The notes: generated from the letters alone by a model not told the origin. DNA of 64,000 bases from UBA6918 sp040754425 (GCA_040754425.1 JBFMCR010000040.1:12564-76563); one strand, 5' to 3'; shown: positions 34,547 to 43,298, numbered from the stretch's first letter. A program made the numbers and translations.

Positions 34547-35863
34547 TTATTTCTCGCGCAGCGAGCGGCGTATGGTGTCGGTCACGGGGGACAGCAGGTA
34601 ATCGAGGGTGGAGCGCGCCTCGGTGAGCACGAACACCTCGGCCGCCATGCCGGGCTGCAGGCCCTCGATGCCGGCACGGCGCAGCGAGGCCGGGTCGGGC
34701 TGGATGTGCACCACATAGAAGGGCATGCTACCGGCCTGGTCCATGAGGGCGTCGGCGGAGACATAGGTGAGCCTGCCGGTGACGATGGGCGTGGTGCGTG
34801 ACTTGTAGGCGGTAAAGCGGATGTCGGCGCGCTGGCCGACGCGCATTTCCTTGATGTGGTCGAGCGAAACCTTGGCCTCGATGACGAGGTTTTCCCCGTC
34901 CGGCACGATTTCCATGAGCACTTCGCGCGGGCCGGCGATTTCGCCGGGCGCGTGCACGCGCATGCCGACCACGCGCCCCGATGTCGGTGCGGTGATGACC
35001 TTGCGCTGCAAGGCATCTTCCGCCGGGCGCAGCTTTTCCCTGAATTCGACCAGGCGCGCCGAGCTTTCCTTGAACTCCTCGGCGGCCACGCGCTGGTAGT
35101 CGTTTCTGATGCCGGCGATGCGCAGCATGACCTCGTTGCGGCGCTGCACGCTCTGCGCCAGGTCGGCTTCAAACTCGCCGAGCTGAGCCTGGTAATCGGA
35201 AACCGCACGCTCGAGCCCGAGCAGCCGCGCGCGCGAAACGAATTTTTCGTTGTACAGCCTGCGGTTGATGTCCAGCTCTTCCTGCGCCAGTTCGATCGAT
35301 TTGCGGCTGGCGGCAACCTCGCCGCGCAGCGCCTTCTCCTCGTGTTCGATGGCGTCCATCTGCTCCCTGAGCGTGGCGATCTGCTGGTCCAGGCTGGTGC
35401 GGCGCACGCGGAATATCTTGAGTTCGCGCGCGTAGGCGGAATCGACCAGCTCCTTGTCGAAGCGCGCGTAATTGGCGGCCTTGAGCCGGAAATCCGGCAG
35501 CATCTGCTGTTCGGCGTCGAGGCGGTCGTGCCTGACCATTTCGAATGCGGTCAGTTCCAGCAGCAGCCGATGGCTGGAATCGGTAATCACGCTGTCGAGT
35601 TCGAGCAGCGGCTGGCCGGTCTTGACGGCATCGCCGTCGCGCACGTGGACGGCCTTGATGATGCCGCCGTCGGTGTGCTGCACCGACTTGCGGCTGTTCT
35701 CGGCCTTGACCAGGCCCATGCCGATGACGGCGCCGTGCAGAGGCGCCAGCGCGGCCCAGGCGGTAAATGCTACGAGGGTGAGGGCGATGGTGACGACGCC
35801 GAGCCTGATCGGGTTGGCGAGCAGATTCGCGGCCTTCTGTTTTCCGGTTTCGAGCTTGTTCAT
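34547..35863 (-). CDS. HlyD-family type I secretion membrane fusion protein
   Basis: A 438-residue periplasmic adaptor. An N-terminal TM (LGVVTIALTLVAFTAWAALAPL) is followed by a lipoyl-like segment (SVQHTDGGIIKAVHVRDGDAVKTGQPLLEL), a long coiled-coil hairpin (about residues 115-280), the second lipoyl half (KVITAPTSGRVVGMRVHAPGEI) and a beta-barrel. This is the PrtE/HlyD pattern. It bridges the ABC exporter to an outer-membrane TolC-like channel, which is not in the window. The start overlaps the ABC gene by 4 bases. The substrates are most likely the RTX proteins at 10212 and 37769. Confidence 0.93.
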   Translation of the reverse strand: MNKLETGKQKAANLLANPIRLGVVTIALTLVAFTAWAALAPLHGAVIGMGLVKAENSRKSVQHTDGGIIKAVHVRDGDAVKTGQPLLELDSVITDSSHRLLLELTAFEMVRHDRLDAEQQMLPDFRLKAANYARFDKELVDSAYARELKIFRVRRTSLDQQIATLREQMDAIEHEEKALRGEVAASRKSIELAQEELDINRRLYNEKFVSRARLLGLERAVSDYQAQLGEFEADLAQSVQRRNEVMLRIAGIRNDYQRVAAEEFKESSARLVEFREKLRPAEDALQRKVITAPTSGRVVGMRVHAPGEIAGPREVLMEIVPDGENLVIEAKVSLDHIKEMRVGQRADIRFTAYKSRTTPIVTGRLTYVSADALMDQAGSMPFYVVHIQPDPASLRRAGIEGLQPGMAAEVFVLTEARSTLDYLLSPVTDTIRRSLREK

Positions 35864-37581
35864 GACGATGCTCCAGCCTTGTCGGCGGGGACGGGGTGGG
35901 GCATGGGCTGCACGCCCAGCCTGGACAGCACCTCGTCGCGCGGGCCGAGCAGTTCGACACGGCCTTCGCGCAGCACCAGCAGGTAGTCCATGGGCGCGAC
36001 CAGGGCCGGCTTGTGGGTGATCATGATGACCGTGGTCTGACGGTTTTTCAGTTCCACCAGGGTCTGCACCAGCGCCTGCTCGCCTTCGGCGTCGAGATTG
36101 GCATTGGGCTCGTCCAGCACGACGATGCGGGGCTTGCGGTACAGCGCGCGGGCGAGGCCGATGCGCTGGGCCTGGCCTGCGGAAAGCTGGATCCCGCCGC
36201 TGCCCAGTTCGGTGTCGAAACCGTCCGGCAGGTGCAGGGCAAGCTCGTAGGCATGGGCCGCCCTGGCAGCGGACAGTATGGCTTCGGGATCGGAATCGTC
36301 GAAGCGGCCGATGTTGTCGCTGATCGTACCCTGGAAGAGCTCGACGTCCTGTGGCAGGTAGCCGATGTGCTTGCCGAGAAAGTCCCTATCCCAGTGCGCG
36401 ATGTCGGCGCCGTCGATGCGGACGTGGCCGCTGGTGGGCGTCCACACGCCGACGATGAGCTTGGCGAGGCTGGATTTGCCCGAGCCGCTCGGCCCCAGTA
36501 TGCCCAGCGACTTGCCGGCAGGCAGGTCGAGATCGACATGGCGGATGATGGGATTGTCGGCGGACTTGCCGGCAAGGTAGACGCGCTCCAGCTGGATTCT
36601 GCCACTTGGGGCGGGCAGGGGCTGCCTCGCGCCGTCGGCGAAAATCTCGGGAAACATTTCGGCCAGGCGGCCGTAGGACGAGCGCGCCGCCACCAGACCG
36701 TTCCAGTTGCCGATCAGACTTTCCACCGGCGCCATGGCGCGGCCCAGCAGGATGGTGGCGGCGATCATGATGCCGGGCGACAGGTTGTCGTGGATGACGA
36801 GGTACACGCCCACGCCCATCATGGTGACCTGGATGGACTGACGGATGAATTTGCTGGCGGAAAGAACGGCGCTCATGCGGGTATTGGCGCCCAGCATGCG
36901 ATCCAGGGTTTCGTCGTTGGATTTTTTCCAGCGTGCGGAGAAGCGGCTGGTCATGCCCATGCTGTTGAGCACGTCGGCGTTGCGTACGCCCTGGTCCATG
37001 AACGCCCCGCTGCGGCGGGTGGCGTCCTGGTAGCGCTCGATGTCGGCGCGGTTGGTTTTTTCGTTCACCCAGGCCATGAGCAGCAGGATTGCCGAGCCGA
37101 GCACGGCAATCACGCCCATGACCGGGTGGAACAGGAAAATGACCAGGATGAAGAAAATCAGCCAGGGCGCATCGAACAGGGCGATGATGTTGTTGCCGGT
37201 GAAAAAGCTGCGCAGCGTGGCGATGTCCTTGAGGCCATGCACATAGCCGCCGCGGCTGACCGAACTGGCGTGCAGGATGAGGTTCTTCAACACACGCTCG
37301 CCCAGCATCTCGTCGATGCGCCGGCCCAGCGCCGTCATCAGGCGCGAACGCGCAAGGTCCACGAAGGCCATGGCAACCAGGGCGATGACCGCGATCACGG
37401 TCAGCATGTACAGCGTCGGCTCGCTGCGGCTAGTGAGCACGCGATCGAACACCTGCAGCATGTAGAGGATGGGCGCCAGCAGCATCAGGTTAATGAAAAA
37501 GCTGAAACCGCCCGCTGCATAAAGCGAAGGCTTTAACACTTCCCAGAAACGGGAGGTGTCGATGGCGACTGGCTTGTTCAA
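35860..37581 (-). CDS. Type I secretion ABC transporter, permease/ATPase
   Basis: A 573-residue half-transporter of the PrtD type. It has an N-terminal six-helix membrane domain (from FFINLMLLAPILYMLQVFDRV) and a C-terminal ATPase with Walker A GPSGSGKSS, signature LSAGQAQR and Walker B IVVLDEPNA. There is no N-terminal peptidase domain, as expected for RTX exporters. It is followed by the HlyD gene with a 4-base overlap. A divergence in GC is not apparent. It is 187 bases downstream of the RTX gene at 37769, separated by a terminator, so it probably has its own promoter in 37582-37720. Confidence 0.94.
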   Translation of the reverse strand: MNKPVAIDTSRFWEVLKPSLYAAGGFSFFINLMLLAPILYMLQVFDRVLTSRSEPTLYMLTVIAVIALVAMAFVDLARSRLMTALGRRIDEMLGERVLKNLILHASSVSRGGYVHGLKDIATLRSFFTGNNIIALFDAPWLIFFILVIFLFHPVMGVIAVLGSAILLLMAWVNEKTNRADIERYQDATRRSGAFMDQGVRNADVLNSMGMTSRFSARWKKSNDETLDRMLGANTRMSAVLSASKFIRQSIQVTMMGVGVYLVIHDNLSPGIMIAATILLGRAMAPVESLIGNWNGLVAARSSYGRLAEMFPEIFADGARQPLPAPSGRIQLERVYLAGKSADNPIIRHVDLDLPAGKSLGILGPSGSGKSSLAKLIVGVWTPTSGHVRIDGADIAHWDRDFLGKHIGYLPQDVELFQGTISDNIGRFDDSDPEAILSAARAAHAYELALHLPDGFDTELGSGGIQLSAGQAQRIGLARALYRKPRIVVLDEPNANLDAEGEQALVQTLVELKNRQTTVIMITHKPALVAPMDYLLVLREGRVELLGPRDEVLSRLGVQPMPHPVPADKAGASS

Positions 37582-37723
37582 AGCGGCGTTTCCTGAATGT
37601 TTTCCGGCAGCTCTGGCTTGCAGGGCAAATCCATAAGGCTTTGGCAGGTATTATGCCGCAGTAGCGGGGTTAGATAGAGTCTTGTCAGGTATGCGCGGGC
37701 AGATATGTAGGCAGGATATGAAA

Positions 37724-37752
37724 AAAACGCCAGCGTTCGCTGGCGTTTTTGA
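37724..37752 (-). terminator. Terminator of the second RTX gene
   Basis: The stem ACGCCAGC/GCTGGCGT with loop GAAC (minus strand) is followed by TTTTTTT at 37721-37727. T-rich sequence on both sides could make it bidirectional. The stem bases are the same as at 11371-11400. Confidence 0.92.
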
Positions 37753-37768
37753 GTGGTTGGATGAAGAA

Positions 37769-39691
37769 TCAGATCACCACGAAGTCCGCCGCGCTGAGGT
37801 CGGCCGGGGTGGTGCCGGTGGCGTACACGGTGGCGAACTGCACTTTGGCACCTGCGCCGGAACCATCCGCATCGTAGTAAAGCTTGCCGGTATCGGTTTC
37901 GTAAAGGATGAAGTCGTTCGCATCCACCGCGTTTCCGGTCAGGCTTTCGCGGTAATTTCCGGCACCCAGTGCGCCTGTCGCGACCAGCTTGGTGAAGATG
38001 CTGTTCTCCAGGCGGATGGTGTCGGCCACGGCGCTGAAGTCCTTGATGGTGTCGACGTTGGTGGTGGCATTGAGGGCAGTGTTGAAGACGAAGTAGTCCT
38101 TGCCGGCCCCGCCGGTGAGGGTGTCCTTGCCGGTGCCGCCCAGCAGGGTGTCATTGCCGCCGCCGCCGTTGAGCGTATCGGCCCCGCCCACTCCGCTCAG
38201 TTTATTGGCTGCGGCATTGCCGATAAGCACATTGTTCAAACCGTTGCCGGTGCCATTGGCGGCGGCGGTGCCGGTGAGCGTAAGTTTCTCGACGTTAGCA
38301 GAAAGGGCCTCGGTAACGCTGGATTTCACGAGGTCTGTGCCCTGTCCGGCCAGTTCGGTGACGAGATCGCCCGTGTTGTCGACGATGTAGGTGTCATTGC
38401 CACCGCGTCCTTTGAGCGTGTCTGCACCTACGTTGCCATCCAATATGTTGGCGCCATTGGTGCCGGTCAGGCTGTCGTCGTAATAGGAGCCGATGATGTT
38501 CTCAAAGCTGAGCAGCGTATCGTAGCCTTGCCCACCCGGGGTGAGGTTCTGGGATGAGGTCAGGCCGAGGTTGACGGTCAGGCCTGCCGAGGCCAGCGAA
38601 TAGTCGACCGTGTCGATGCCCAGCTTGCCGTTCAGGATGTTGTTGCCGCTGTTGCCGGACAGGATATTGTTCAAAGCGTTGCCGGTACCGTTGATGTTGG
38701 CTGTGCCAGTCAGCTGCAGGTTTTCGACATAGTTGCCCAGGGTGTAGCTTGCGGCAGACATTACCGTGTCTTTGCCTTCGCCGACTTTCTCGACAACAGT
38801 GTCATATTGGTCGACGGTATATGTGTCGTTCCCCGTACCCCCGACCACTCGGTCTGCGCCCGCGTTGCCGATCAGGCTGTCGTTGCCCGCATAGCCGTAG
38901 ATGATGTCGTTGCCGCCCGCACCAGCAAGCAGGTCATCGTGGCTGGTGCCCTTGATCGTTTCTGCCGCCGCAGTGCCGCTACGCACGCTGAATTTGTAGT
39001 AACCGGCAATACCCGTGTTGCCGAGCGTGGTTTCCAGGTTGAGCATGGAGTTCTGCACGCCAGATTGAGCCAGTTCATACCAGGCCGAGCCGTCGCCGGT
39101 CGAATAACCGGCGCGCGCAACCGTGCCGCCCAGGCCGCCGGAACCGCCGCTGGCGTCGCCGGTCGTCCAGTTGACGGCTTCATAGCGGAAAACCATGTCG
39201 AAGTTGCCGTTGCCTGTGCCGATGATCTGCAACTGGAAGGCATTGAGCTTGTCGGTATGGTAGCTGTAGTAGCCGACGTCATCCCAGGTGACGGTCAACT
39301 TGCCGTAGCCGGTGGTGTCCATGTCGTACCAGACGATGTCGGAGCCGCGGGAGGTGCCGCCAGGGGTGGGGGTGACCTGATTGGGGCCAATGGCACCCCC
39401 GCTCAGGCGGGTATCAACGTCGGCAAAAAATGGCGCGATGATCGCGTAGCCGCCCTTTTCCAGCCCAAAAGGCGTGTAGGTATACAAACCTGCAAGCGGG
39501 TCGTTGGAGAACGTAACGTTCCCGTTGTTGTTGATGGAAACGTAGTCGTAGTTCTTGCCAAAGAAATTCAGTCCCGTGGCACCAAATATGGCGTTCAAAC
39601 TGACGCCTGCCTTGTAGCTATCATCGTTTCGATCGACGTAATTCTCACCGAAGCCGAGTGTGCCGCCCAGAGTGTTAACTAGTGTTGTCAT
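37769..39691 (-). CDS. NIDO-like and RTX calcium-binding secreted protein
   Basis: A 640-residue protein. Residues 25-220 resemble an extracellular nidogen-like (NIDO) domain: YDYVSINNNGNVTFSN, GYAIIAPFFADVDTR, FQLQIIGTGNGNFDMVFRYE. RTX nonapeptide blocks follow (GGNDIIYGYAGNDSLIGNAG; GGADTLNGGGGNDTLLGGTG) interleaved with cadherin-like spacer segments. The last 90 residues match the C-terminus of the 10212 RTX protein, including TIRLENSIFTKL, LYYDADGSGAGAK and terminal FVVI, presumably the type I secretion signal. GGAG precedes the ATG. It may be an adhesin or matrix protein. The adjacent ABC/HlyD pair is its likely exporter. Confidence 0.9.
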   Translation of the reverse strand: MTTLVNTLGGTLGFGENYVDRNDDSYKAGVSLNAIFGATGLNFFGKNYDYVSINNNGNVTFSNDPLAGLYTYTPFGLEKGGYAIIAPFFADVDTRLSGGAIGPNQVTPTPGGTSRGSDIVWYDMDTTGYGKLTVTWDDVGYYSYHTDKLNAFQLQIIGTGNGNFDMVFRYEAVNWTTGDASGGSGGLGGTVARAGYSTGDGSAWYELAQSGVQNSMLNLETTLGNTGIAGYYKFSVRSGTAAAETIKGTSHDDLLAGAGGNDIIYGYAGNDSLIGNAGADRVVGGTGNDTYTVDQYDTVVEKVGEGKDTVMSAASYTLGNYVENLQLTGTANINGTGNALNNILSGNSGNNILNGKLGIDTVDYSLASAGLTVNLGLTSSQNLTPGGQGYDTLLSFENIIGSYYDDSLTGTNGANILDGNVGADTLKGRGGNDTYIVDNTGDLVTELAGQGTDLVKSSVTEALSANVEKLTLTGTAAANGTGNGLNNVLIGNAAANKLSGVGGADTLNGGGGNDTLLGGTGKDTLTGGAGKDYFVFNTALNATTNVDTIKDFSAVADTIRLENSIFTKLVATGALGAGNYRESLTGNAVDANDFILYETDTGKLYYDADGSGAGAKVQFATVYATGTTPADLSAADFVVI

Positions 39692-39849
39692 GATCGTTCT
39701 CCGCCAAATTCAAGCGCAGGAATACGCTTTTGCGCTTCAAATATAGCACCAAGCATATAAAGATAGTGATATATAAAAAAATAAATTGAACATACGTAAT
39801 TGGTTGAATATTAATGATCATTTCTGCCCTGCTAAAACTGATCCGAGAA
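39692..39849. other. AT-rich upstream region of the NIDO-RTX gene
   Basis: Much lower GC than the rest of the window, with repeated TATA-like runs at about 39735-39830 (AAATATAGC, GCATATAAAG, TGATATATAAAAAAATAAATTG). It probably holds the minus-strand promoter of the RTX gene. The base composition suggests a binding site for a silencer or regulator. No gene is seen. Confidence 0.5.
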
Positions 39850-39921
39850 CTGACTTTCGCTGACGATGCCGTGGTGCAGCCAGCTGGCGACGTGCTGGCT
39901 AAAGATGCACAGGTTGGCGCA
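39850..39921 (-). pseudogene. Fragment of a malate synthase gene
   Basis: About 70 bases match 48817-48887 inside the malate synthase gene, with only a handful of differences. Translated on the minus strand, it reads SQHVASWLHHGIVSESQ against SQHVANWLHHGIVSESQ in the intact enzyme. Nothing before or after continues the homology. It is a remnant left by duplication, recombination or loss of a second malate synthase gene. Confidence 0.8.
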
Positions 39922-39985
39922 AGCCAGATCACAGGAAACGGCAGTTGGACGTCCGCGCCTGGGGCGGACGAGAGGAAAGCCCGGG

Positions 39986-40483
39986 TCAGGAAACCCGATC
40001 GCGAGCGGATGCGGACTCGGACCGGTCGTCGCGCTCGCGCAGCAGCCAGTAGATGGCGCCGAGCGCCAGGGCGGCAGCGGCAAGGGCGGCGATGCGCGCG
40101 GGACTCGCGTCGGCGTCGAGGATGACGAACTTGCGCGACAGCGCGATGAGGGCGATCAGCACCACGGTCTTGACCTGGATGATGCTGTCGCGGCGCAGCG
40201 CGACCTTGATGATGGAGTGCTTGAACTCCATGGCGATGAGCAGTGTCATGATCATGCCGAACACGGTCTGGAAGACTTGGTGTTCCAGCGGGTTGAAGGC
40301 TTCCAGGAAGAGAAGGTGATAGACCGTGCGGATGAGCTGTACCAGCGAGATGACGATGACCACGGCGATGACGCCGGAAAGCAGCAGGGCGACGATCTGT
40401 TCGAAACGTTCGTAAAGGCTCATGAACGCCCATGCCGATTTGAATTCGGAGAGGGGTGAATGCTGGCGCGAGTCGTTGTTCAT
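39986..40483 (-). CDS. psiE: PsiE family phosphate-starvation-inducible membrane protein
   Basis: A 165-residue protein with four predicted membrane segments (for example ALLLSGVIAVVIVISLVQLI, VFGMIMTLLIAMEF, TVVLIALIALSR and IAALAAAALALGAIYWLL) and the PsiE core MEFKHSIIKVALRRDSIIQVKTVVLIA. The biochemical role is unknown. PsiE genes recur in transmissible heat-resistance islands together with ftsH and hsp20, which fits the neighbours here. The ATG at 40483 is chosen because upstream residues to 40549 run through the groEL terminator. Confidence 0.85.
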   Translation of the reverse strand: MNNDSRQHSPLSEFKSAWAFMSLYERFEQIVALLLSGVIAVVIVISLVQLIRTVYHLLFLEAFNPLEHQVFQTVFGMIMTLLIAMEFKHSIIKVALRRDSIIQVKTVVLIALIALSRKFVILDADASPARIAALAAAALALGAIYWLLRERDDRSESASARDRVS

Positions 40484-40504
40484 GGCAGTGCGCGGTGCGT
40501 ATGA

Positions 40505-40537
40505 AAAGGCATCCCGCTCAAGCCTGAGCGGGATGCG
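40505..40537 (-). terminator. Terminator of groEL
   Basis: A 12-base perfect stem GCATCCCGCTCA/TGAGCGGGATGC with a 4-base loop is followed on the minus strand by CTTTTC. It lies about 20 bases after the groEL stop and upstream of psiE. Confidence 0.85.
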
Positions 40538-40557
40538 GAAGGAGGCCAATCAGCCGA

Positions 40558-42180
40558 TCAGAAGTCCATGTCGGCGGTGGCCGGCGCGGGAGCTTTTTCC
40601 TCCTTGGGCAACTCGGCCACGGTGGCGTCGGTGGTGAGGATCAGGCCGGCCACCGAGGCGGCGTTTTGCAGCGCCGTGCGGGTGACCTTGGTGGGGTCGA
40701 TGACGCCCATTTCCATGAGGTCGCCGTACTCGCCGGTGGCGGCGTTCCAGCCGTGGTTGCCGCTCGTTTCCAGCACCTTGGCCACGATCACCGAGGGCTC
40801 GTCGCCGGCGTTGGCGGCAATCGCCCGCAGCGGCTCTTCCAGTGCGCGCAGCACGATCTTGATGCCGGCGTCCTGGTCGTGGTTGTCGCCCTTGAGGTTC
40901 TGGATGCGGGCGCGGGCGCGCAACAGCGCGACGCCGCCGCCGGGGACGATGCCTTCCTCCACCGCGGCGCGGGTGGCGTGCAGGGCGTCATCGACGCGAT
41001 CCTTCTTCTCCTTCATCTCGACTTCGGTGGCGGCGCCGATCCTGATCACGGCAACACCGCCGGCGAGCTTGGCCACGCGCTCCTGCAGCTTCTCCCTGTC
41101 GTAGTCGCTGGTGGCTTCCTCGATCTGGGCGTGAATGGCCTTGACCCTCGCGGCGATGCGCTCCTTGTCGCCGGCGCCGTCGATGATGACGGTGGTCTCC
41201 TTGTGCACTTCGACGCGCTTGGCGCGGCCCAGGTCATCGAGCCCGGCCTTCTCCAGCTTGAGGCCGACTTCCTCGGAGATGACGGTGGCGCCGGTGAGGA
41301 TGGCCATGTCTTCCAGCATGGCCTTGCGGCGGTCGCCGAAGCCCGGCGCCTTGACCGCGGCCACCTTGAGCACGCCGCGGATGCTGTTCACCACCAGGGT
41401 GGCGAGCGCTTCGCCGTCGACGTCCTCGGCGATGATCAAAAGCGGCTTGCCGGCCTTGGCCACGGCTTCCAGCACGGGCAGGAGGTCGCGGATGCTGGAA
41501 ATCTTCTTGTCGTGCAGCAGGATGAAGGGCTCCTCCAGCATGGCCACCTGCTTGTCGGGGTCGTTGATGAAATAGGGCGAGAGATAGCCGCGGTCGAACT
41601 GCATGCCCTCGACGATCTCAAGCTCGTTTTCCAGCGACTTGCCGTCCTCGATGGTGATCACGCCTTCCTTGCCGACCTTGTCCATGGCGCGGGCGATGAT
41701 GTCGCCGATGGCGGCGTCGGAATTGGCCGAGATCGTGCCCACCTGGGCGATTTCCTTGCTGGTGGAGCAGGGTTTGGAAATGGCCTTGAGTTCTTCCACC
41801 ACGGCGTGCACGGCACGGTCGATGCCGCGCTTCAAGTCCATCGGGTTCATGCCGGCGGCCACGTACTTCATGCCTTCCTGGACGATGGCCTGGGCCAGGA
41901 CGGTGGCGGTGGTGGTGCCGTCACCCGCGACATCGGCGGTCTTGGACGCCACTTCCTTGACCATCTGGGCGCCCATGTTCTCGAACTTGTCCTTGAGTTC
42001 GATCTCCTTGGCCACGGTCACGCCGTCCTTGGTGATGACCGGGGCGCCGAAGGAGCGTTCCAGCACCACGTTGCGGCCTTTGGGGCCCAGGGTGACCTTC
42101 ACGGCATTGGCCAGGATGTTCACGCCCTTCACCATGCGGTCGCGGGCGTTGTCGTGGAATTGAACGATTTTTGCACTCAT
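40558..42180 (-). CDS. groEL: 60-kDa chaperonin GroEL
   Basis: A 540-residue chaperonin subunit. It has the ATP site VAGDGTTTATVLAQAI, the apical domain, and the hydrolysis region DALHATRAAVEEGIVPGGG. It folds proteins with GroES in the cytoplasm. The C-terminus ends LPKEEKAPAPATADMDF, without the GGM repeats of the major bacterial GroEL. AQVGTISANSD and LKRGIDRAV are standard. It follows groES by 30 bases. Many betaproteobacteria carry more than one groESL. This copy sits in a stress island and may be an extra one; that cannot be settled from one window. Confidence 0.96.
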   Translation of the reverse strand: MSAKIVQFHDNARDRMVKGVNILANAVKVTLGPKGRNVVLERSFGAPVITKDGVTVAKEIELKDKFENMGAQMVKEVASKTADVAGDGTTTATVLAQAIVQEGMKYVAAGMNPMDLKRGIDRAVHAVVEELKAISKPCSTSKEIAQVGTISANSDAAIGDIIARAMDKVGKEGVITIEDGKSLENELEIVEGMQFDRGYLSPYFINDPDKQVAMLEEPFILLHDKKISSIRDLLPVLEAVAKAGKPLLIIAEDVDGEALATLVVNSIRGVLKVAAVKAPGFGDRRKAMLEDMAILTGATVISEEVGLKLEKAGLDDLGRAKRVEVHKETTVIIDGAGDKERIAARVKAIHAQIEEATSDYDREKLQERVAKLAGGVAVIRIGAATEVEMKEKKDRVDDALHATRAAVEEGIVPGGGVALLRARARIQNLKGDNHDQDAGIKIVLRALEEPLRAIAANAGDEPSVIVAKVLETSGNHGWNAATGEYGDLMEMGVIDPTKVTRTALQNAASVAGLILTTDATVAELPKEEKAPAPATADMDF

Positions 42181-42210
42181 GTCTGATCTCCTCTAAACAG
42201 GCAAAGGGGG

Positions 42211-42528
42211 TCAGGCGGCCTTCTTGACGGCCTCGGCGTCGCTCTCGATGACGCCCATGACGTCATCCTCGCGCATCACCAGCAGCTCTTCGCCTTCGAC
42301 CTTGACGCTCTGGCCGGCATACTTGCCGAACAGCACGCGGTCGCCGACCTTCAGTTCGATCGGAATCAGCGCGCCCTTGTCGTCGCGGCGGCCGGGGCCG
42401 ACGGCGATGACTTCGCCCTGTTCGGGCTTTTCGGCGGCGGTGTCGGGAATCACGATGCCGGAAGCCGTCGTGCGCTGCGCTTCGACTCGCTTGACGATAA
42501 TCCGGTCGTGCAGGGGACGAATATGCAT
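42211..42528 (-). CDS. groES: 10-kDa co-chaperonin GroES
   Basis: A 105-residue co-chaperonin, slightly longer than the usual 96. IRPLHDRIIVKRVE, the mobile loop around TTASGIVIPDTAAEKPEQGEV and VLFGKYAGQSVKVEGEELLVMREDDVMGV are typical. Extra residues form the tail SDAEAVKKAA. AAGGAG lies 9-14 bases before the ATG, and a consensus sigma-32 promoter is 120-150 bases upstream. Confidence 0.96.
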   Translation of the reverse strand: MHIRPLHDRIIVKRVEAQRTTASGIVIPDTAAEKPEQGEVIAVGPGRRDDKGALIPIELKVGDRVLFGKYAGQSVKVEGEELLVMREDDVMGVIESDAEAVKKAA

Positions 42529-42650
42529 AGCTCTGTCTCCTTAAACGAGTTCATATCACCAGTGAGAATGAGATGATCGCGCCGCCGGCGCAGAGGGGAG
42601 TGCCCGGCGCCGGGCGGCGGATCGGGCCGGCGGGAAGCCGGCGCGTACTG

Positions 42651-42679
42651 ATTTGGGGATGCCGCGTGGGGATTTCAAG
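42651..42679 (-). promoter_or_regulatory. Sigma-32 heat-shock promoter of groES-groEL
   Basis: On the minus strand, CTTGAAA (42679-42673) and CCCCAAAT (42658-42651) are 14 bases apart. This matches the sigma-32 consensus CTTGAAA-N13-17-CCCCATNT in 7/7 and 7/8 positions. Transcription would start about 120 bases before groES. No CIRCE element was found. Confidence 0.85.
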
Positions 42680-42683
42680 GGGG

Positions 42684-43298
42684 TTATATGACGATGCGCG
42701 ACACCCGTCCCAGGCGGTAGACGATGCGCGTGCCGCGCCTGCCCGCCGCCTGCGGCGCGACCGGACAGGGCGGGGGGCGGCTGCCGTCGGGCGCGAGGGA
42801 GTCGTCCTCGGCGCTGTCGCGCCACAGTCCGCCTTGCACCGGGCGGAACAGCCAGCGCACGTAGCCCCTGGCCGCGGCAAGGTGCATGAGCTCGTCGCGG
42901 TCCGGCGCCTCGGCCAGGAGATGCGAATCGTCGTTGGGCGCAAAGGGGTTGTTGCCGAAGGCCTGGCGGCATTCCAGCGCCTCGCGTGCGGAGGCGCCGA
43001 CCTGCGAGCAGGCGCGGGCGCTGCGCCGCTCGAGGTCCCACGCGCCCAGCTGCCAGGCGGCGTCGAGCAGGGCGCGGTCGATCTCCTCCAGGGTGCGCCA
43101 GCTCGTGTTGATCTGCAGGGCCGAGCCGGGCACTGCACGGCGCGTCCCGTGCGGCTTGGTCTCGTCGCGCCGAAAGCCGTGCCAGTGCAGCATGAGCAGT
43201 AGCGGCGTATCGGGGCGCGGCACGGCGCTGACCGTCACCGCATAGAGCGGCAGGCGCACCGCAGCGATCTGGGCCTGGATGCTTTGCAGTAATTCCAT
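42684..43298 (-). CDS. Hypothetical protein in the stress island
   Basis: A 204-residue protein, unrecognised. It starts MELLQSIQAQIAAVRLPLYAV, then has a beta-rich stretch ending LLLMLHWHGFRRDE. The central part is helical (TLEEIDRALLDAAWQLGAWDLERR), followed by ECRQAFGNNPFAPNDDSHL. The C-terminus is Pro/Arg-rich (PPPCPVAPQAAGRRG). No signal peptide or membrane segment is seen. It lies between ftsH and groES on the same strand, 60 bases after ftsH, and its stop abuts the sigma-32 promoter of groES. Conservation of this position in other genomes would be the main clue to function. Confidence 0.65.
   Translation of the reverse strand: MELLQSIQAQIAAVRLPLYAVTVSAVPRPDTPLLLMLHWHGFRRDETKPHGTRRAVPGSALQINTSWRTLEEIDRALLDAAWQLGAWDLERRSARACSQVGASAREALECRQAFGNNPFAPNDDSHLLAEAPDRDELMHLAAARGYVRWLFRPVQGGLWRDSAEDDSLAPDGSRPPPCPVAPQAAGRRGTRIVYRLGRVSRIVI

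Noticed and set aside
39945..39975. Terminator after psiE
   Set aside because: A CGTCCGC/GCGGACG hairpin is visible but no T-run follows it on the minus strand.
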